Positions 18,393-26,835 of a DNA stretch of 46,951 nucleotides are shown here, piece after piece; position 1 is the stretch's first letter, and the number at the start of each line of letters is the position of its first letter. Both the position numbers and the translations under genes were made by a program. Below the pieces are notes generated by a model. The model ran no database searches and was not told the origin of the DNA. It saw nothing but the letters and a program-made list of their open reading frames with translations. The DNA is from Terriglobales bacterium (GTDB lineage: Bacteria; Acidobacteriota; Terriglobia; Terriglobales; SCQP01), in assembly GCA_025451775.1 (NCBI GenBank), contig JANWJU010000053.1:1-46951 (forward strand), given 5' to 3'.

Positions 18393-18920
18393 CTACTGTT
18401 GGACCAGTTCAACCTCGAGCGCCAGTTTGACTTTGTCGCCCACCAGCACGCCGCCGGTCTCGAGCGCTTGATTGTAGACCAGGCCGAAATCCTTGCGGCT
18501 GAGCTCGCCCGCCGCCTCGAATCCGCGGCGGGTGCCACCCCAGGGATCCTTGGCAACCGGCCCGGGCGCTTCCACGGCCAGCTGCACCGGGCGGGTGACG
18601 CCGTGGATGGTGAGATCGCCGGTCATGGTGAAGCCCTCACCCGCGGGCTCGATGCGGGTGGAGCGGAAGGTGAGGAGCGGAAACTTCTCGACCTCGAGGA
18701 AATCGGCGCTGCGCAGGTGGTTGTCCCGCTGCGGCTCGCGCGTGTCGAGGCTGGCGGCGTCGATGTCGACCTCGACCTTGGATTGGGTGAAATCGCCCTC
18801 GTCGAGCGTGACCGTCCCGCTGCTCTTGGCAAACACGCCTTTGACGTTGCTGACCATCATATGACGTGCGGAAAATTGCACGTGCGTGTGGACGGGATCG
18901 ATCTTCCAAACGGTCGGCAT
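18393..18920 (-). CDS. YceI-family lipocalin-like protein
   Basis: 175 residues from the ATG at 18920, with AAGGAG well placed upstream. Family hallmarks: WKIDPVHTHVQFSARHMMVSNVKGVF at the N-terminus, TLDEGDFTQSKVEVDIDAASLDTREPQRDNHLRSADFLEVEKFP, GDLTIHGVTRPVQL, and RKDFGLVYN near the end. YceI proteins form a barrel that binds long isoprenoid chains such as polyprenyl quinones. Unlike E. coli YceI this one has no signal peptide, so it is probably cytoplasmic. It lies 44 bases upstream of the STAS gene on the same strand and may share its transcript. Confidence 0.93.
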   Translation of the reverse strand: MPTVWKIDPVHTHVQFSARHMMVSNVKGVFAKSSGTVTLDEGDFTQSKVEVDIDAASLDTREPQRDNHLRSADFLEVEKFPLLTFRSTRIEPAGEGFTMTGDLTIHGVTRPVQLAVEAPGPVAKDPWGGTRRGFEAAGELSRKDFGLVYNQALETGGVLVGDKVKLALEVELVQQ

Positions 18921-18974
18921 AGCTTCTCCTTGAGACCTCTCGGGTGCTCCTGTAGTGTACTGCGGTGGGCAGGA

Positions 18975-19397
18975 TCAGAGCATACGGTCGTCGAGGCGGA
19001 GCGTGGCGCCGGTGGTGAAATGGGCGGCGGCGAGCAGGTAAATGGCGGTGGCGGCAATTCCGGTGGCGTTTCCAGCGGCATTTTCGGCATTAGGGCCGAG
19101 CAGCAGCGCGTTCACCCGCACGCGGGGAGCGAGTCGCAATGCCCAATAGCGGGCCAGCGCGGGGAGGGCGGCGGCCTCCGGGCTGGTGTCAGCGGCGGCA
19201 ATCAACAGGACCGATTCCCAGCAAGGGCTGGGGTAAAGTGGTACGCTCGCGCCGCAGGCCACGAGATAGTGAGCCCGCTCGGGATCGTCCACCAGGGTAG
19301 CGCCGGCATCGGTCAAAGCCGCCGCCATGAGGCGGCGCAGGGCGGCGTCGGGGCCGAGCAGAAGGGCGAGTTTTTCCGCCAGCGGCAGGCCGGGCAT
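18975..19397 (-). CDS. Short SDR-like protein lacking catalytic residues
   Basis: 140 residues from the ATG at 19397 (a TTG at 19406 is the alternative). It reads like a shrunken short-chain dehydrogenase. The N-terminus LALLLGPDAALRRLMAAALTDAGATLV matches the first beta-alpha unit. The C-terminus LAPRVRVNALLLGPN then AATAIYLLAAAHFTTGATLRLDD matches the end of SDR enzymes (VRVN-PG, and FTTG-DGG). The middle is compressed: there is no YXXXK active site where it should be, just before LARYWALRLA, and no clear GXXXGXG. It is probably not an enzyme and may be a decayed or repurposed SDR. It diverges from scoA with 59 bases between starts. Confidence 0.6.
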   Translation of the reverse strand: MPGLPLAEKLALLLGPDAALRRLMAAALTDAGATLVDDPERAHYLVACGASVPLYPSPCWESVLLIAAADTSPEAAALPALARYWALRLAPRVRVNALLLGPNAENAAGNATGIAATAIYLLAAAHFTTGATLRLDDRML

Positions 19398-19456
19398 GTG
19401 TCTCAATTCTACGGGAAGCGGTAGGATGAGGCCACGGAAGGAAGTGGACGCAAAAA

Positions 19457-20164
19457 ATGAATAAGCTGGTGGCGTCGGCGGCGGCGGCCGTAGCCGACAT
19501 TCCCGCGGGCGCGACGGTAATGATCGGCGGCTTCGGGCTGTGCGGCAACCCAGAACATTTGATCGAGGCGCTGCGCCAACAAGGCACGCAAGGCCTGACC
19601 GTCATCAGCAACAACGCCGGTACCGACCATGAGGGCGTGGGACGGCTGCTCGCCGCCGGCCAGATCCGCAAGATGATCGCCACCTACGTCGGCGAAAACT
19701 CCATCTTCGAGACCCGCGCGCGCTCGGGGGAGTTGGAGACCGAACTGGTGCCGCAGGGCACGTTTGCCGAGCGTATCCGGGCGGGTGGCGCCGGCATTCC
19801 CGCCTTTTTCACCCCGGCGGGGGTGGGCACGGTGGTGGCCCAGGGCCCCGGTGGTCAAGCGAAGGAGGAGCGCCAGTTCGAGGGCCGGACCTATTTGATG
19901 GAGTCGTGGCTGAAGGCCGATTTCGCCCTGATCAAGGCGTACCGGGGCGACCGCTGGGGCAATTTGACCTACCGCAAGACGGCCCGGAACTTCAACCCCG
20001 TGATGGCGGCCGCAGCCCGCGTCACCATCGCCGAGGTCGAGGAGTTGGCCGAGCTGGGCGCGCTCGACCCGGAGCAGGTGGTCACGCCGGCGGTCTACGT
20101 CCATCGCTTGGTGGTGGGCGCCGCCTACCGCAAGCCCATCGAGCGGAGAACGGTACAGACGTGA
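19457..20164 (+). CDS. scoA: 3-oxoacid CoA-transferase subunit A
   Basis: 235 residues, normal for the A subunit. Typical stretches are [85 protein letters not shown] and [28 protein letters not shown]. With subunit B it moves CoA from succinyl-CoA to acetoacetate (or a related 3-oxoacid) for ketone-body-type use, in the cytoplasm. The ATG at 19457 has GGAAGG about 16 bases upstream, so the Shine-Dalgarno match is weak. It overlaps scoB by 4 bases. Other acyl-CoA transferases of family I are possible, but the paired layout and motifs favour SCOT. Confidence 0.94.
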   Translation: MNKLVASAAAAVADIPAGATVMIGGFGLCGNPEHLIEALRQQGTQGLTVISNNAGTDHEGVGRLLAAGQIRKMIATYVGENSIFETRARSGELETELVPQGTFAERIRAGGAGIPAFFTPAGVGTVVAQGPGGQAKEERQFEGRTYLMESWLKADFALIKAYRGDRWGNLTYRKTARNFNPVMAAAARVTIAEVEELAELGALDPEQVVTPAVYVHRLVVGAAYRKPIERRTVQT

Positions 20165-20829
20165 ACCTGTCACCGCAAGACAAGCGCCTGCGCATCGCGC
20201 GCCGCATCGCCGCCGAGCTGCGCGACGGCTACTTTGTGAATTTGGGTATCGGATTGCCGACGCTGATTGCCAACCTGGTGCCGGAGGGCATGGAGGTGGT
20301 GCTGCAATCGGAAAACGGGCTGCTGGGCGTGGGCCCTTACCCGCGCGCGGGCGAGGAGGACGCCGATCTCATCAACGCCGGCAAGGAGACGGTGACCGCC
20401 GTGGCCGGGGCGTCGTACTTTTCCAGCGCCGAGTCCTTTGCCATGATCCGCGGCGGGCACATCGATCTCGCGGTGCTGGGGGCGATGGAGGTGGACGAGC
20501 GCGGCAACCTGGCCAACTGGATGATCCCGGGCAAGATGATCAAGGGCATGGGCGGCGGCATGGACTTGGTGGCCGCGGCACAGCGGCTGATCATCGCCAT
20601 GGAGCACACCACCAAGGATGGATCGCCCAAAATTCTGCGCCAATGCCGCTTACCGCTCACCGGCGCGGGCGTGGTCGATGTCGTTGTGACCGAGATGGCG
20701 CTGCTGCGGGTCACGCCCGCGGGCTTGGAGTTGGAGGAGTTGGCCCCGGACTGCACGCTGGAGGAGCTGCGCGCCCGAACCGAGGCGAGTTTTCACGTCA
20801 GCCGGGAATTGCGCCCAATGCCGCTTTGA
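20161..20829 (+). CDS. scoB: 3-oxoacid CoA-transferase subunit B
   Basis: 222 residues starting with a GTG whose last two bases overlap the scoA stop (GTGA). The catalytic glutamate lies in [14 protein letters not shown]. Other B-subunit signatures are [66 protein letters not shown] and [34 protein letters not shown]. Works as a heterodimer or heterotetramer with scoA. A 99-base gap carrying a palindromic repeat separates it from the TonB gene. Confidence 0.95.
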   Translation: MNLSPQDKRLRIARRIAAELRDGYFVNLGIGLPTLIANLVPEGMEVVLQSENGLLGVGPYPRAGEEDADLINAGKETVTAVAGASYFSSAESFAMIRGGHIDLAVLGAMEVDERGNLANWMIPGKMIKGMGGGMDLVAAAQRLIIAMEHTTKDGSPKILRQCRLPLTGAGVVDVVVTEMALLRVTPAGLELEELAPDCTLEELRARTEASFHVSRELRPMPL

Positions 20830-20861
20830 TTTGGCCCAATGTCCTAGGCAAATTCTTCTGC

Positions 20862-20918
20862 CGCGGGCGACCACCCGCTACTCGCGTGCCTCCTATGGGG
20901 TGGCTCGCCACTTTTCGC
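20862..20918. repeat. Palindromic repeat between scoB and tonB, shared with the GT gene interior
   Basis: The 20 bases at 20899-20918 are the exact reverse complement of 29741-29760 inside the glycosyltransferase gene (GCGAAAAGTGGCGAGCCACC in that orientation). The core GTGGC-GA-GCCAC is itself a hairpin. A second hairpin, GCGGG with CCCGC, lies next to it at about 20864-20879. Two exact 20-mers in 47 kb are not expected by chance, so this is a dispersed REP-like element. Confidence 0.7.
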
Positions 20919-20928
20919 AGGACGGTCC

Positions 20929-22017
20929 ATGGCAGAGAACCACCGGGAAGAACTAGCGAACGCCAGCGCAGAAAGGTCAATGTTGGGCCCGCTGGTGCCG
21001 GGGCCGGAGCAGTCCCAGCGCCGTCGCCGTGCCCTGCTGGTGAGCATGGCGGCGCAGTTGGTGCTGATCGCGCTGCTGGCGTTATGGCCGCAACCGCGGG
21101 TGATCCCTTATCGGCCACAGGAAAGCACCATGGTGCGGCTGGATTGGCCCCAACTTTCGTTGCCGGCGCCGCAGGCGCCGACGCTGCCGAGGTTCGACCT
21201 TCCGGTGCGGCGGTCACGCCCCGTGGCCGCGCGCCAACCGCAGCCGCTTTGGCGCCATTTGATGGAAGCGACCACCGATCCCACGCTGACGCGGCCGCGC
21301 TTGGCGCCGCAGCCGGGTCCGCTGCGTGCGCCGGCGCCCTCCGTGGTGGCGACCATATCCCCGGCGCCCAAGTTCCCTGCCCCCGCCGCCGCCGCCGCTG
21401 CCCCGGTGGAGTTGCACCAGTTCGCCGCCGCCACCACCAAGCTGGCCCTGCAGCCCTCCCCAGGGGCGGTCAAGCCGAGTGGGTTTGGCGGACCCCAGAG
21501 CCAGTCGATTACGGTCCAGGCCAGCGGCCCCGTGCGGCTCGCCGGTTTTGCCGGCCCCGACCGCCCGGCGGCGGTTGCGGCTGCATCCGGCGGCGGCGTA
21601 CAAACCGGCAACTTCGGTACGGCACTGGCCACGGGTGCCTCCGGCCTCCACGGGACGGCGGCTGGGCCCGTCGCCAGTGCGGGCTTTGACCTGACCGCGT
21701 TGCCACCGCTGACGGCAGCTGCTGCTGGAACGTCTGCCGAACCCGCCTATATCCCGGTCGAGATCCTGTTCAAACCCGTTCCGGAGTACTCGACCGAAGG
21801 ACGGCAGTTGGGCATCCAGGGGGAAGTGGTGCTGGCGGTGCTGTTTCAAATCAACGGTCAGCTCCGTGTGGCGCGCGTCGTCCACAGCCTCGGCCACGGT
21901 CTCGATGAGGCGGCTATCCGCGCCGCCCAGGAAATCCGCTTCCGTCCCGCCCAACGCAACGGCGCCCCCATCGAAACCGCCGCCCTGATCCGGGTCACGT
22001 TTCAACTGGCGCAATAG
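20929..22017 (+). CDS. tonB: TonB-family energy transducer
   Basis: 362 residues. After a short cytoplasmic N-terminus with RRRR (31-34) comes one membrane helix (about 35-53, ALLVSMAAQLVLIALLALW). A long Pro/Ala-rich periplasmic spacer (about 55-275) follows. The C-terminal TonB domain begins near VEILFKPVPEYSTEGRQLGIQGEVVLAVLFQINGQLRVARVV and contains GLDEAAIRAAQEIRFRPAQRNG. TonB links ExbBD in the inner membrane to outer-membrane receptors, such as the two at the left end of this window. No exbB or exbD lies nearby. AGGACGG precedes the ATG at a reasonable distance; the start lies 10 bases after the palindromic repeat. Confidence 0.88.
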   Translation: MAENHREELANASAERSMLGPLVPGPEQSQRRRRALLVSMAAQLVLIALLALWPQPRVIPYRPQESTMVRLDWPQLSLPAPQAPTLPRFDLPVRRSRPVAARQPQPLWRHLMEATTDPTLTRPRLAPQPGPLRAPAPSVVATISPAPKFPAPAAAAAAPVELHQFAAATTKLALQPSPGAVKPSGFGGPQSQSITVQASGPVRLAGFAGPDRPAAVAAASGGGVQTGNFGTALATGASGLHGTAAGPVASAGFDLTALPPLTAAAAGTSAEPAYIPVEILFKPVPEYSTEGRQLGIQGEVVLAVLFQINGQLRVARVVHSLGHGLDEAAIRAAQEIRFRPAQRNGAPIETAALIRVTFQLAQ

Positions 22018-22055
22018 GTCGAGGGCCGGACGCGCCCGGCGCGCTATGATGCCCC

Positions 22056-22715
22056 ATGGCGCCCCGCTACCCGTTCAACCACCTCGCCGCGCTCCGTCAT
22101 CTGCGCGCCTGCGACCCGCGCCTCCGGGCCTTGATCGCCATTGCCGGACGGTTTCAGTTGACGCTCGATCGCCATCCGCATCCGAGCGATTCCCTGCTGC
22201 GGGCCATCGTCTATCAGCAGTTGCACGCCACCGCGGCGACGGCGATCCTGGCGCGCATTCACCAACACGTGGGCGGCGGCGGCTTTCCCTCGGCGGAGCA
22301 ATTGCTCCGCGCCAGCGATGGCGATTTGCGCGCCACGGGGTTGTCCCGGCAGAAGATTGCCGCCGTCCGCGATCTGGCCGAAAAAACAGCGGCGGGGTTG
22401 ATTCCGAACTGGATGACGCTGGAGGCGCTCAGCGACGACGCCATTATCGAGCGTCTCACCACCGTACGCGGTGTCGGGCCCTGGACGGTGCAGATGCTGC
22501 TGATTTTCCGCATGGGGCGGCCCGACGTGCTGCCGCTCAACGACTACGGCGTGCAGCAGGGTTACCAGCTCGCCTACCATAAGCGCCGCCTCCCCACCCC
22601 CAAGCAACTCGCCGCCGCCGGAGCGGCTTGGCGCCCGTGGCGCAGCGTGGCGAGCTGGTATCTGTGGCAGGCCGTGCGGCTGGAGCGGGAAAAGGTTCGC
22701 GCCGCCGCCGATTAA
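22056..22715 (+). CDS. DNA-3-methyladenine glycosylase II (AlkA-like, HhH-GPD)
   Basis: 219 residues, base-excision repair of alkylated bases. The helix-hairpin-helix GPD motif is clear: LTTVRGVGPWTVQMLLIF (135-151), followed by the catalytic Asp163 in LPLNDYGVQQGY. The upstream half contains SDSLLRAIVYQQLHATAATAILARI and ATGLSRQKIAAVRDLAE, both standard for the family. The E. coli AlkA N-terminal domain is absent, as in most compact bacterial AlkA-like enzymes. It lies 38 bases after tonB and its stop codon overlaps that of the converging MBL gene. Confidence 0.92.
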   Translation: MAPRYPFNHLAALRHLRACDPRLRALIAIAGRFQLTLDRHPHPSDSLLRAIVYQQLHATAATAILARIHQHVGGGGFPSAEQLLRASDGDLRATGLSRQKIAAVRDLAEKTAAGLIPNWMTLEALSDDAIIERLTTVRGVGPWTVQMLLIFRMGRPDVLPLNDYGVQQGYQLAYHKRRLPTPKQLAAAGAAWRPWRSVASWYLWQAVRLEREKVRAAAD

Positions 22716-23743
22716 CGCGCCGGGTAATGCGCGGCGGCCTTGGTGCGAGGGTTGTAGATGGCGAACTGGCCATCGCTTTGGGCCGTGACTTCGAGAGGGA
22801 GGGCCGGATCGGGGGCCATGAAGTCCTCCTGGTCGTTGACGATGTCGGCCATGACGGTATTGTGCGTGGTGCTGATGGGGGTGTAGTGCAACTGCCAGAG
22901 AGCCAGCAGGCCTGGACTACTCTTGACCATGTCGAGGGCGCCCACGGAACCGCCCTTGTAGGGACCGTTGTCCATGACGACCACCTCGGGATGAATCCCG
23001 TCCACCAGCGCATGGCTGGAACTCGGTGTCATGCCATGGTTGGCGAGCACGTACAGTGAGACCTGACCCAGGCGGTTTTTGGGGCATACCATCTGACGGT
23101 CTTTGTCCGCGCTCAGATCGCCGAGGTCCAGCATTTTGAACTTGCCGAACTGAATCATCACGCCCACCGAATAGGCGTTTTCGCTGGTGTCCGGTTTCCA
23201 GTCGTCAGCGACCGAGCAGAACTGATTCGGCGTGCCGCCGCCGGCAAGGTTATGGTCGATGAGCTTGCCATCGGAGCTAACCACGGTGGCCGTAACCCCG
23301 GTCAGCGGCAGCACCTCGCCGGGCTTGGCGGTCAGGTGGCCGTATTTACCGGTGGCCAGCACGTCCTGATAAGCCTGCCAAATCTGGTGGGTGCCGGGGT
23401 TGGTTTCCTCCAGCGGGCCATGGTCGATGAAGGTTCCGACCGGAAAGGTCTGGACCAGTTGCGGCACGCCGCCGGTGTGGTCGGGGTGATAATGGGTCAG
23501 CAGGACGTAATCGATCTTGTGCAGGCCGGCCTGCTTGGCGGCGGCGGCGATGCGGTCGGCGTCCCGGTTCTGGTGACCGGACCAGCCGGTGTCGATGAGT
23601 AAGGACTGGCCGGTAGGGGTGACGACCAGCGTGGCTTGGCCGCCCTCGACGTCGACAAAGATCACCCGCAGCGCGGGCTTGGCCGCCGCCGCTGCCAGTG
23701 TCATTCCTAAAGCCACCAGAGTAATCGCCCATGCCTTGCGCAT
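22712..23743 (-). CDS. Exported metallo-beta-lactamase-fold hydrolase
   Basis: 343 residues with a signal peptide (AWAITLVALGMTLAAAAA). The dinuclear metal motif HYHPDH is at 84-89 (His84, His86, Asp88, His89), preceded by the LLIDTG strand and followed by ANHGM and a late HN segment. The order VIFVDVEGGQATLVVTPTGQSLLIDTGW is typical of ComEC/Rec2-like MBL proteins, which include DNA-uptake nucleases and various periplasmic hydrolases. The substrate is unknown. It is monocistronic and converges on alkA with overlapping stop codons; korB follows upstream with an 8-base gap in the same direction. Confidence 0.86.
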   Translation of the reverse strand: MRKAWAITLVALGMTLAAAAAKPALRVIFVDVEGGQATLVVTPTGQSLLIDTGWSGHQNRDADRIAAAAKQAGLHKIDYVLLTHYHPDHTGGVPQLVQTFPVGTFIDHGPLEETNPGTHQIWQAYQDVLATGKYGHLTAKPGEVLPLTGVTATVVSSDGKLIDHNLAGGGTPNQFCSVADDWKPDTSENAYSVGVMIQFGKFKMLDLGDLSADKDRQMVCPKNRLGQVSLYVLANHGMTPSSSHALVDGIHPEVVVMDNGPYKGGSVGALDMVKSSPGLLALWQLHYTPISTTHNTVMADIVNDQEDFMAPDPALPLEVTAQSDGQFAIYNPRTKAAAHYPAR

Positions 23744-23751
23744 GGAGCGAA

Positions 23752-24807
23752 CTATAGCAGCGAAGCCATGACTTCGTCCAGCACGGCGCGCGGCGGCCGC
23801 ACCACGGCCTCGGGCAGGTGCGCCAGCGGCTCACCGACCAGGCCCAACTGTTGCACAAAATCGGGCTTCGTGGTGTCGAGGTAAAAGACTCCGGTGAGCA
23901 CTTCGCCGCTCTGGTGGGCGGCGGTCAGGACGTCGAGCGCCTGCTGCCCGTTGCTGGGGTCAAAATCCTGGGCGAGCTTGCGCAGGCGAAGATGACTGCC
24001 GTCGTGCATGGTCACATCGAGGGTGGTGCCGGGGTCGTAGTCGACGGCGATATCGTCAAAGGCGGGCACGAAGCTGACCTCTTGCAGCGCCTCCTCGTGC
24101 TCGAGCACGTATTTATAGCTCTTGGTGGAACCTTCGTGGTCGTTGAAGGTGACGCAGGGGGAGATGACGTCGATCATCACCGTGCCGCGGTGGGCGAGCG
24201 CCGCCTTGAGGATGGCGGTGAGCTGTTTTTTGTCGCCACTGAACGACCGGGCCACGAAGGTCGCGCCCGACAGCACCGCCAGCGCGCAGGTGTCGAGCGC
24301 CGGCAGTTCGTTGATGACGCCGCTCTTCTGTTTGGCGCCGAGATCGGCGGTGGCGGAGAACTGGCCTTTGGTGAGGCCGTAGACGCCGTTGTCTTCGATG
24401 ATGTAGATCAACGGCAGATTACGGCGCATGAGGTGGATGAACTGGCCCAACCCGATGGAGGCGGTATCGCCATCGCCGCTGACGCCGAGCGCCTGCAGGG
24501 TGCGGTTGGCGAGCACGGCGCCGGTGGCGATGCTGGGCATGCGGCCGTGGACGGAGTTGAACCCGAAGGAACGGCCCAGGAAATACGTGGGCGCCTTGCT
24601 GGAGCAGCCGATGCCGCTGAGTTTGACGAAGCGATGCGGATCGATGCCCATCTCGAAGCAGGCATCGATAATGCGTTCGCTGATGGCATTGTGGCCGCAG
24701 CCGGCACAGAGGGTGGTTTTGGCGCCGCGGTAGTCGGTGGCGGGCAGGCCGATGCGGTTGACCTTGGGGCTCGGCGTGGAGGCGGGGGTGGAGGTGGTGG
24801 TGGGCAT
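23752..24807 (-). CDS. korB: 2-oxoacid:ferredoxin oxidoreductase beta subunit
   Basis: 351 residues from the ATG at 24807. The TPP-binding motif GDGDTASIGLGQFIHLMRRN (111-130) ends in EDNGVYGLTKGQ. Cysteines placed as in the [4Fe-4S] site of the family: CAGCGH (Cys34, Cys37), GIGCSS (Cys68) and ISPCVTFN (Cys218). With KorA it oxidises a 2-oxoacid (2-oxoglutarate or pyruvate type) to acyl-CoA, passing electrons to ferredoxin, or works in reverse. It lies 8 bases after korA. The combination of GIGCSS and YGLTKGQ favours the 2-oxoglutarate (Kor) group, but substrate choice is inferred. The longer reading frame upstream of this ATG is only a shadow of korA. Confidence 0.93.
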   Translation of the reverse strand: MPTTTSTPASTPSPKVNRIGLPATDYRGAKTTLCAGCGHNAISERIIDACFEMGIDPHRFVKLSGIGCSSKAPTYFLGRSFGFNSVHGRMPSIATGAVLANRTLQALGVSGDGDTASIGLGQFIHLMRRNLPLIYIIEDNGVYGLTKGQFSATADLGAKQKSGVINELPALDTCALAVLSGATFVARSFSGDKKQLTAILKAALAHRGTVMIDVISPCVTFNDHEGSTKSYKYVLEHEEALQEVSFVPAFDDIAVDYDPGTTLDVTMHDGSHLRLRKLAQDFDPSNGQQALDVLTAAHQSGEVLTGVFYLDTTKPDFVQQLGLVGEPLAHLPEAVVRPPRAVLDEVMASLL

Positions 24808-24815
24808 GGCGATAT

Positions 24816-26669
24816 CTACTTTAGAGGCCTCGCCGCCGCCTCTTGGGCGCGGATGGCATCGGAGAGGCTGCGGGCGTCGACCGGCAAGCCGCTGTACTGG
24901 CGCACCGAACGCAGCCGCGCGCCCAACTCCGGGCCGAGATCGGCGAGCAACAAGTGATACATCTGCCCGTCGCGGTTTTGATCGACGACATACACGCGCT
25001 GACAGCGGCGGACGAACTCGGCGACGGAGCGGGCGAACGGCCAAGCGCGGACACGCAAGTAGGCGCAATCGAGATCGGTTTCTTCGCGCATTTGATCCAG
25101 CGCCTCGACCATGCCGTGGTGCGTGCTGCCATAGGCGATGACGCCGACGCCGCTGCTGCTGTCGTGCTCCAGCAGGGGAGCGGGCAGATGTTCGCGCGCG
25201 CCCTCCCATTTGCGCCGCAGCCGATCCATGTTGGCGATGTAGTCGGCGCCCTTTTCGCTGTACTTGGCGTCGGCGTTGTGGCCGCTGCCGCGGGTGAAGA
25301 ACGCCGCCGCGGGGTGGTCCGTGCCGGGCAGCGTGCGGTATCCGATGCCGTCGCCATCGACGTCGCGGTAGCGGCCCCAATCGCCCTTGAGGCGGCGCAG
25401 GTCCTCGGCGGTGAGCACCTTGCCCCGGTCCATGGGCTTCTCCGGGTAGGTGAACGGCGGCGACATCCAATGGTTCATCCCGAGGTCAAGATCGCTCAAC
25501 ACGAAGACCGGCGTTTGGAACCGCTCGGCGAGATCGAAGGCGGCCACGCCGCAGTCGAAACACTCCTGGACGGTGCCCGGCAGCAGGACCAAATGGCGGG
25601 TGTCGCCGTGGCTGAGGGTGGCGACAAAGCTCAAGTCGCCTTGCGCGGTGCGCGTCGGCAACCCGGTCGATGGCCCCACGCGTTGGATGTCAAAAATGAC
25701 CGCCGGAATCTCGGCGTAGTAGCCGAGGCCGACGAACTCGCTCATCAGGCTGATGCCCGGCCCTGAGGTCGAGGTGACGGCGCGCGCCCCCATCCAGCCC
25801 GCACCCAGCACCATGCCGCAGGCGGCGAGCTCGTCCTCGGCCTGCACGCAGGCGAAGGTGGCTTCCCCGCCGGGGGTGCGCCGGTACCGCTTCAGGTACT
25901 CGATCAGGTACTCACACAACGAGCTGGAGGGGGTGATGGGATACCACCCCACCACGGTCACGCCGGCGAACAAGCAGCCCAGCGCGCCGGCGGCGTTGCC
26001 CTCGATCACGATCTGACCGCGAGTGCCGTCCATGCGCTGCAGTTGGCAACGGTCGGGCTGGGGAAATTGCTCGCGCGCAAAACTGTAGCCGGCCTGGATG
26101 GCGGCCCAGTTCAGGTCCGCGGCCTTGGGCTTGGTCTTGAACTGGCGGCGCAGGGCGCGCTCGACCTCGGGCATCTCCATGCACGTCAAGTGGGCGGCCA
26201 CGCCCACGTAAATCATGTTTCGCACCAGCTTGCGCAGCTTGGCCACCGGACACACCGGAGCCACCAGCTTGTCAAAGGGCACCGGATAGTAAGTCAAGTC
26301 GGAGCGCAGCGCCGACAGCTTCAGCGGCTCGTCATAGATTACCGAGGCGCCGGCCTCCAGCCCCTGGACGTCGTCGCGACAGGTATCGGGGTTGAGCGCG
26401 ATCAGGAAGTCGATTTCCTTTTTGCGGCCAATGTAGCCGCGGCGGCTCGCGCGGATGGTGTACCAGGTCGGCAAACCAGCGATGTTGGAGGGAAACAGGT
26501 TTTTACCGGAGATGGGAATCCCCATCTGAAACAGCGTGTGCAACAGCACCAGATTCGACGACTGACTGCCACTGCCGTTAACGGTTGCGACCTGAATGCT
26601 GAAATCGTTGAGCAGCGACGCAGGCGCCGGTGCCGGGGCGAGGTCACGGTCAAGTGTAGAAGTGGACAT
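24816..26669 (-). CDS. korA: 2-oxoacid:ferredoxin oxidoreductase alpha subunit (gamma-alpha fusion)
   Basis: 617 residues from the ATG at 26669. Residues about 20-205 are the gamma (CoA-binding) domain, beginning VATVNGSGSQSSNLVLLHTLFQMGIPISGKNLFPSNIAGLPTWYTIRAS. From about 215 the alpha TPP-domain partner follows (IEGNAAGALGCLFAGVTVVGWYPITPSSSLCEYL, then AEDELAACGMVLGAGWMGARAVTSTSGPGISLMSEFVGLGYYAEIPAVIFDIQRVGPSTGLPTR). The C-terminal domain (VIAYGSTHHGMVEALDQM) completes it. This fused gamma-alpha layout is common in two-gene Kor enzymes. An in-frame GTG at 26684 would lie at the predicted transcription start, so the ATG is preferred. Confidence 0.93.
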   Translation of the reverse strand: MSTSTLDRDLAPAPAPASLLNDFSIQVATVNGSGSQSSNLVLLHTLFQMGIPISGKNLFPSNIAGLPTWYTIRASRRGYIGRKKEIDFLIALNPDTCRDDVQGLEAGASVIYDEPLKLSALRSDLTYYPVPFDKLVAPVCPVAKLRKLVRNMIYVGVAAHLTCMEMPEVERALRRQFKTKPKAADLNWAAIQAGYSFAREQFPQPDRCQLQRMDGTRGQIVIEGNAAGALGCLFAGVTVVGWYPITPSSSLCEYLIEYLKRYRRTPGGEATFACVQAEDELAACGMVLGAGWMGARAVTSTSGPGISLMSEFVGLGYYAEIPAVIFDIQRVGPSTGLPTRTAQGDLSFVATLSHGDTRHLVLLPGTVQECFDCGVAAFDLAERFQTPVFVLSDLDLGMNHWMSPPFTYPEKPMDRGKVLTAEDLRRLKGDWGRYRDVDGDGIGYRTLPGTDHPAAAFFTRGSGHNADAKYSEKGADYIANMDRLRRKWEGAREHLPAPLLEHDSSSGVGVIAYGSTHHGMVEALDQMREETDLDCAYLRVRAWPFARSVAEFVRRCQRVYVVDQNRDGQMYHLLLADLGPELGARLRSVRQYSGLPVDARSLSDAIRAQEAAARPLK

Positions 26670-26692
26670 GTTGAGGGGTGACACCCAATTCC

Positions 26693-26721
26693 ATTATACG
26701 AAAGACCAGCGCGATAGGAAA
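26693..26721 (-). promoter_or_regulatory. korAB promoter, perfect -10 box
   Basis: On the minus strand TATAAT occupies 26698-26693, a perfect -10. Seventeen bases further up lies TTTCCT (26721-26716), a weak -35 with three of six matches. Transcription would begin near 26686, giving a leader of only about 17 nt before the ATG at 26669 and no recognisable Shine-Dalgarno site. Confidence 0.6.
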
Positions 26722-26835
26722 ATTTGCCGCGCGGATCGCCCAATCGACACCGGGTCTGGCAAGGAACAAACCTTCATCCCGAGCCAGCCATCCATACAGA
26801 CGCACCGGTGGGGGCTGAACTTGCTAGATGCCTTA

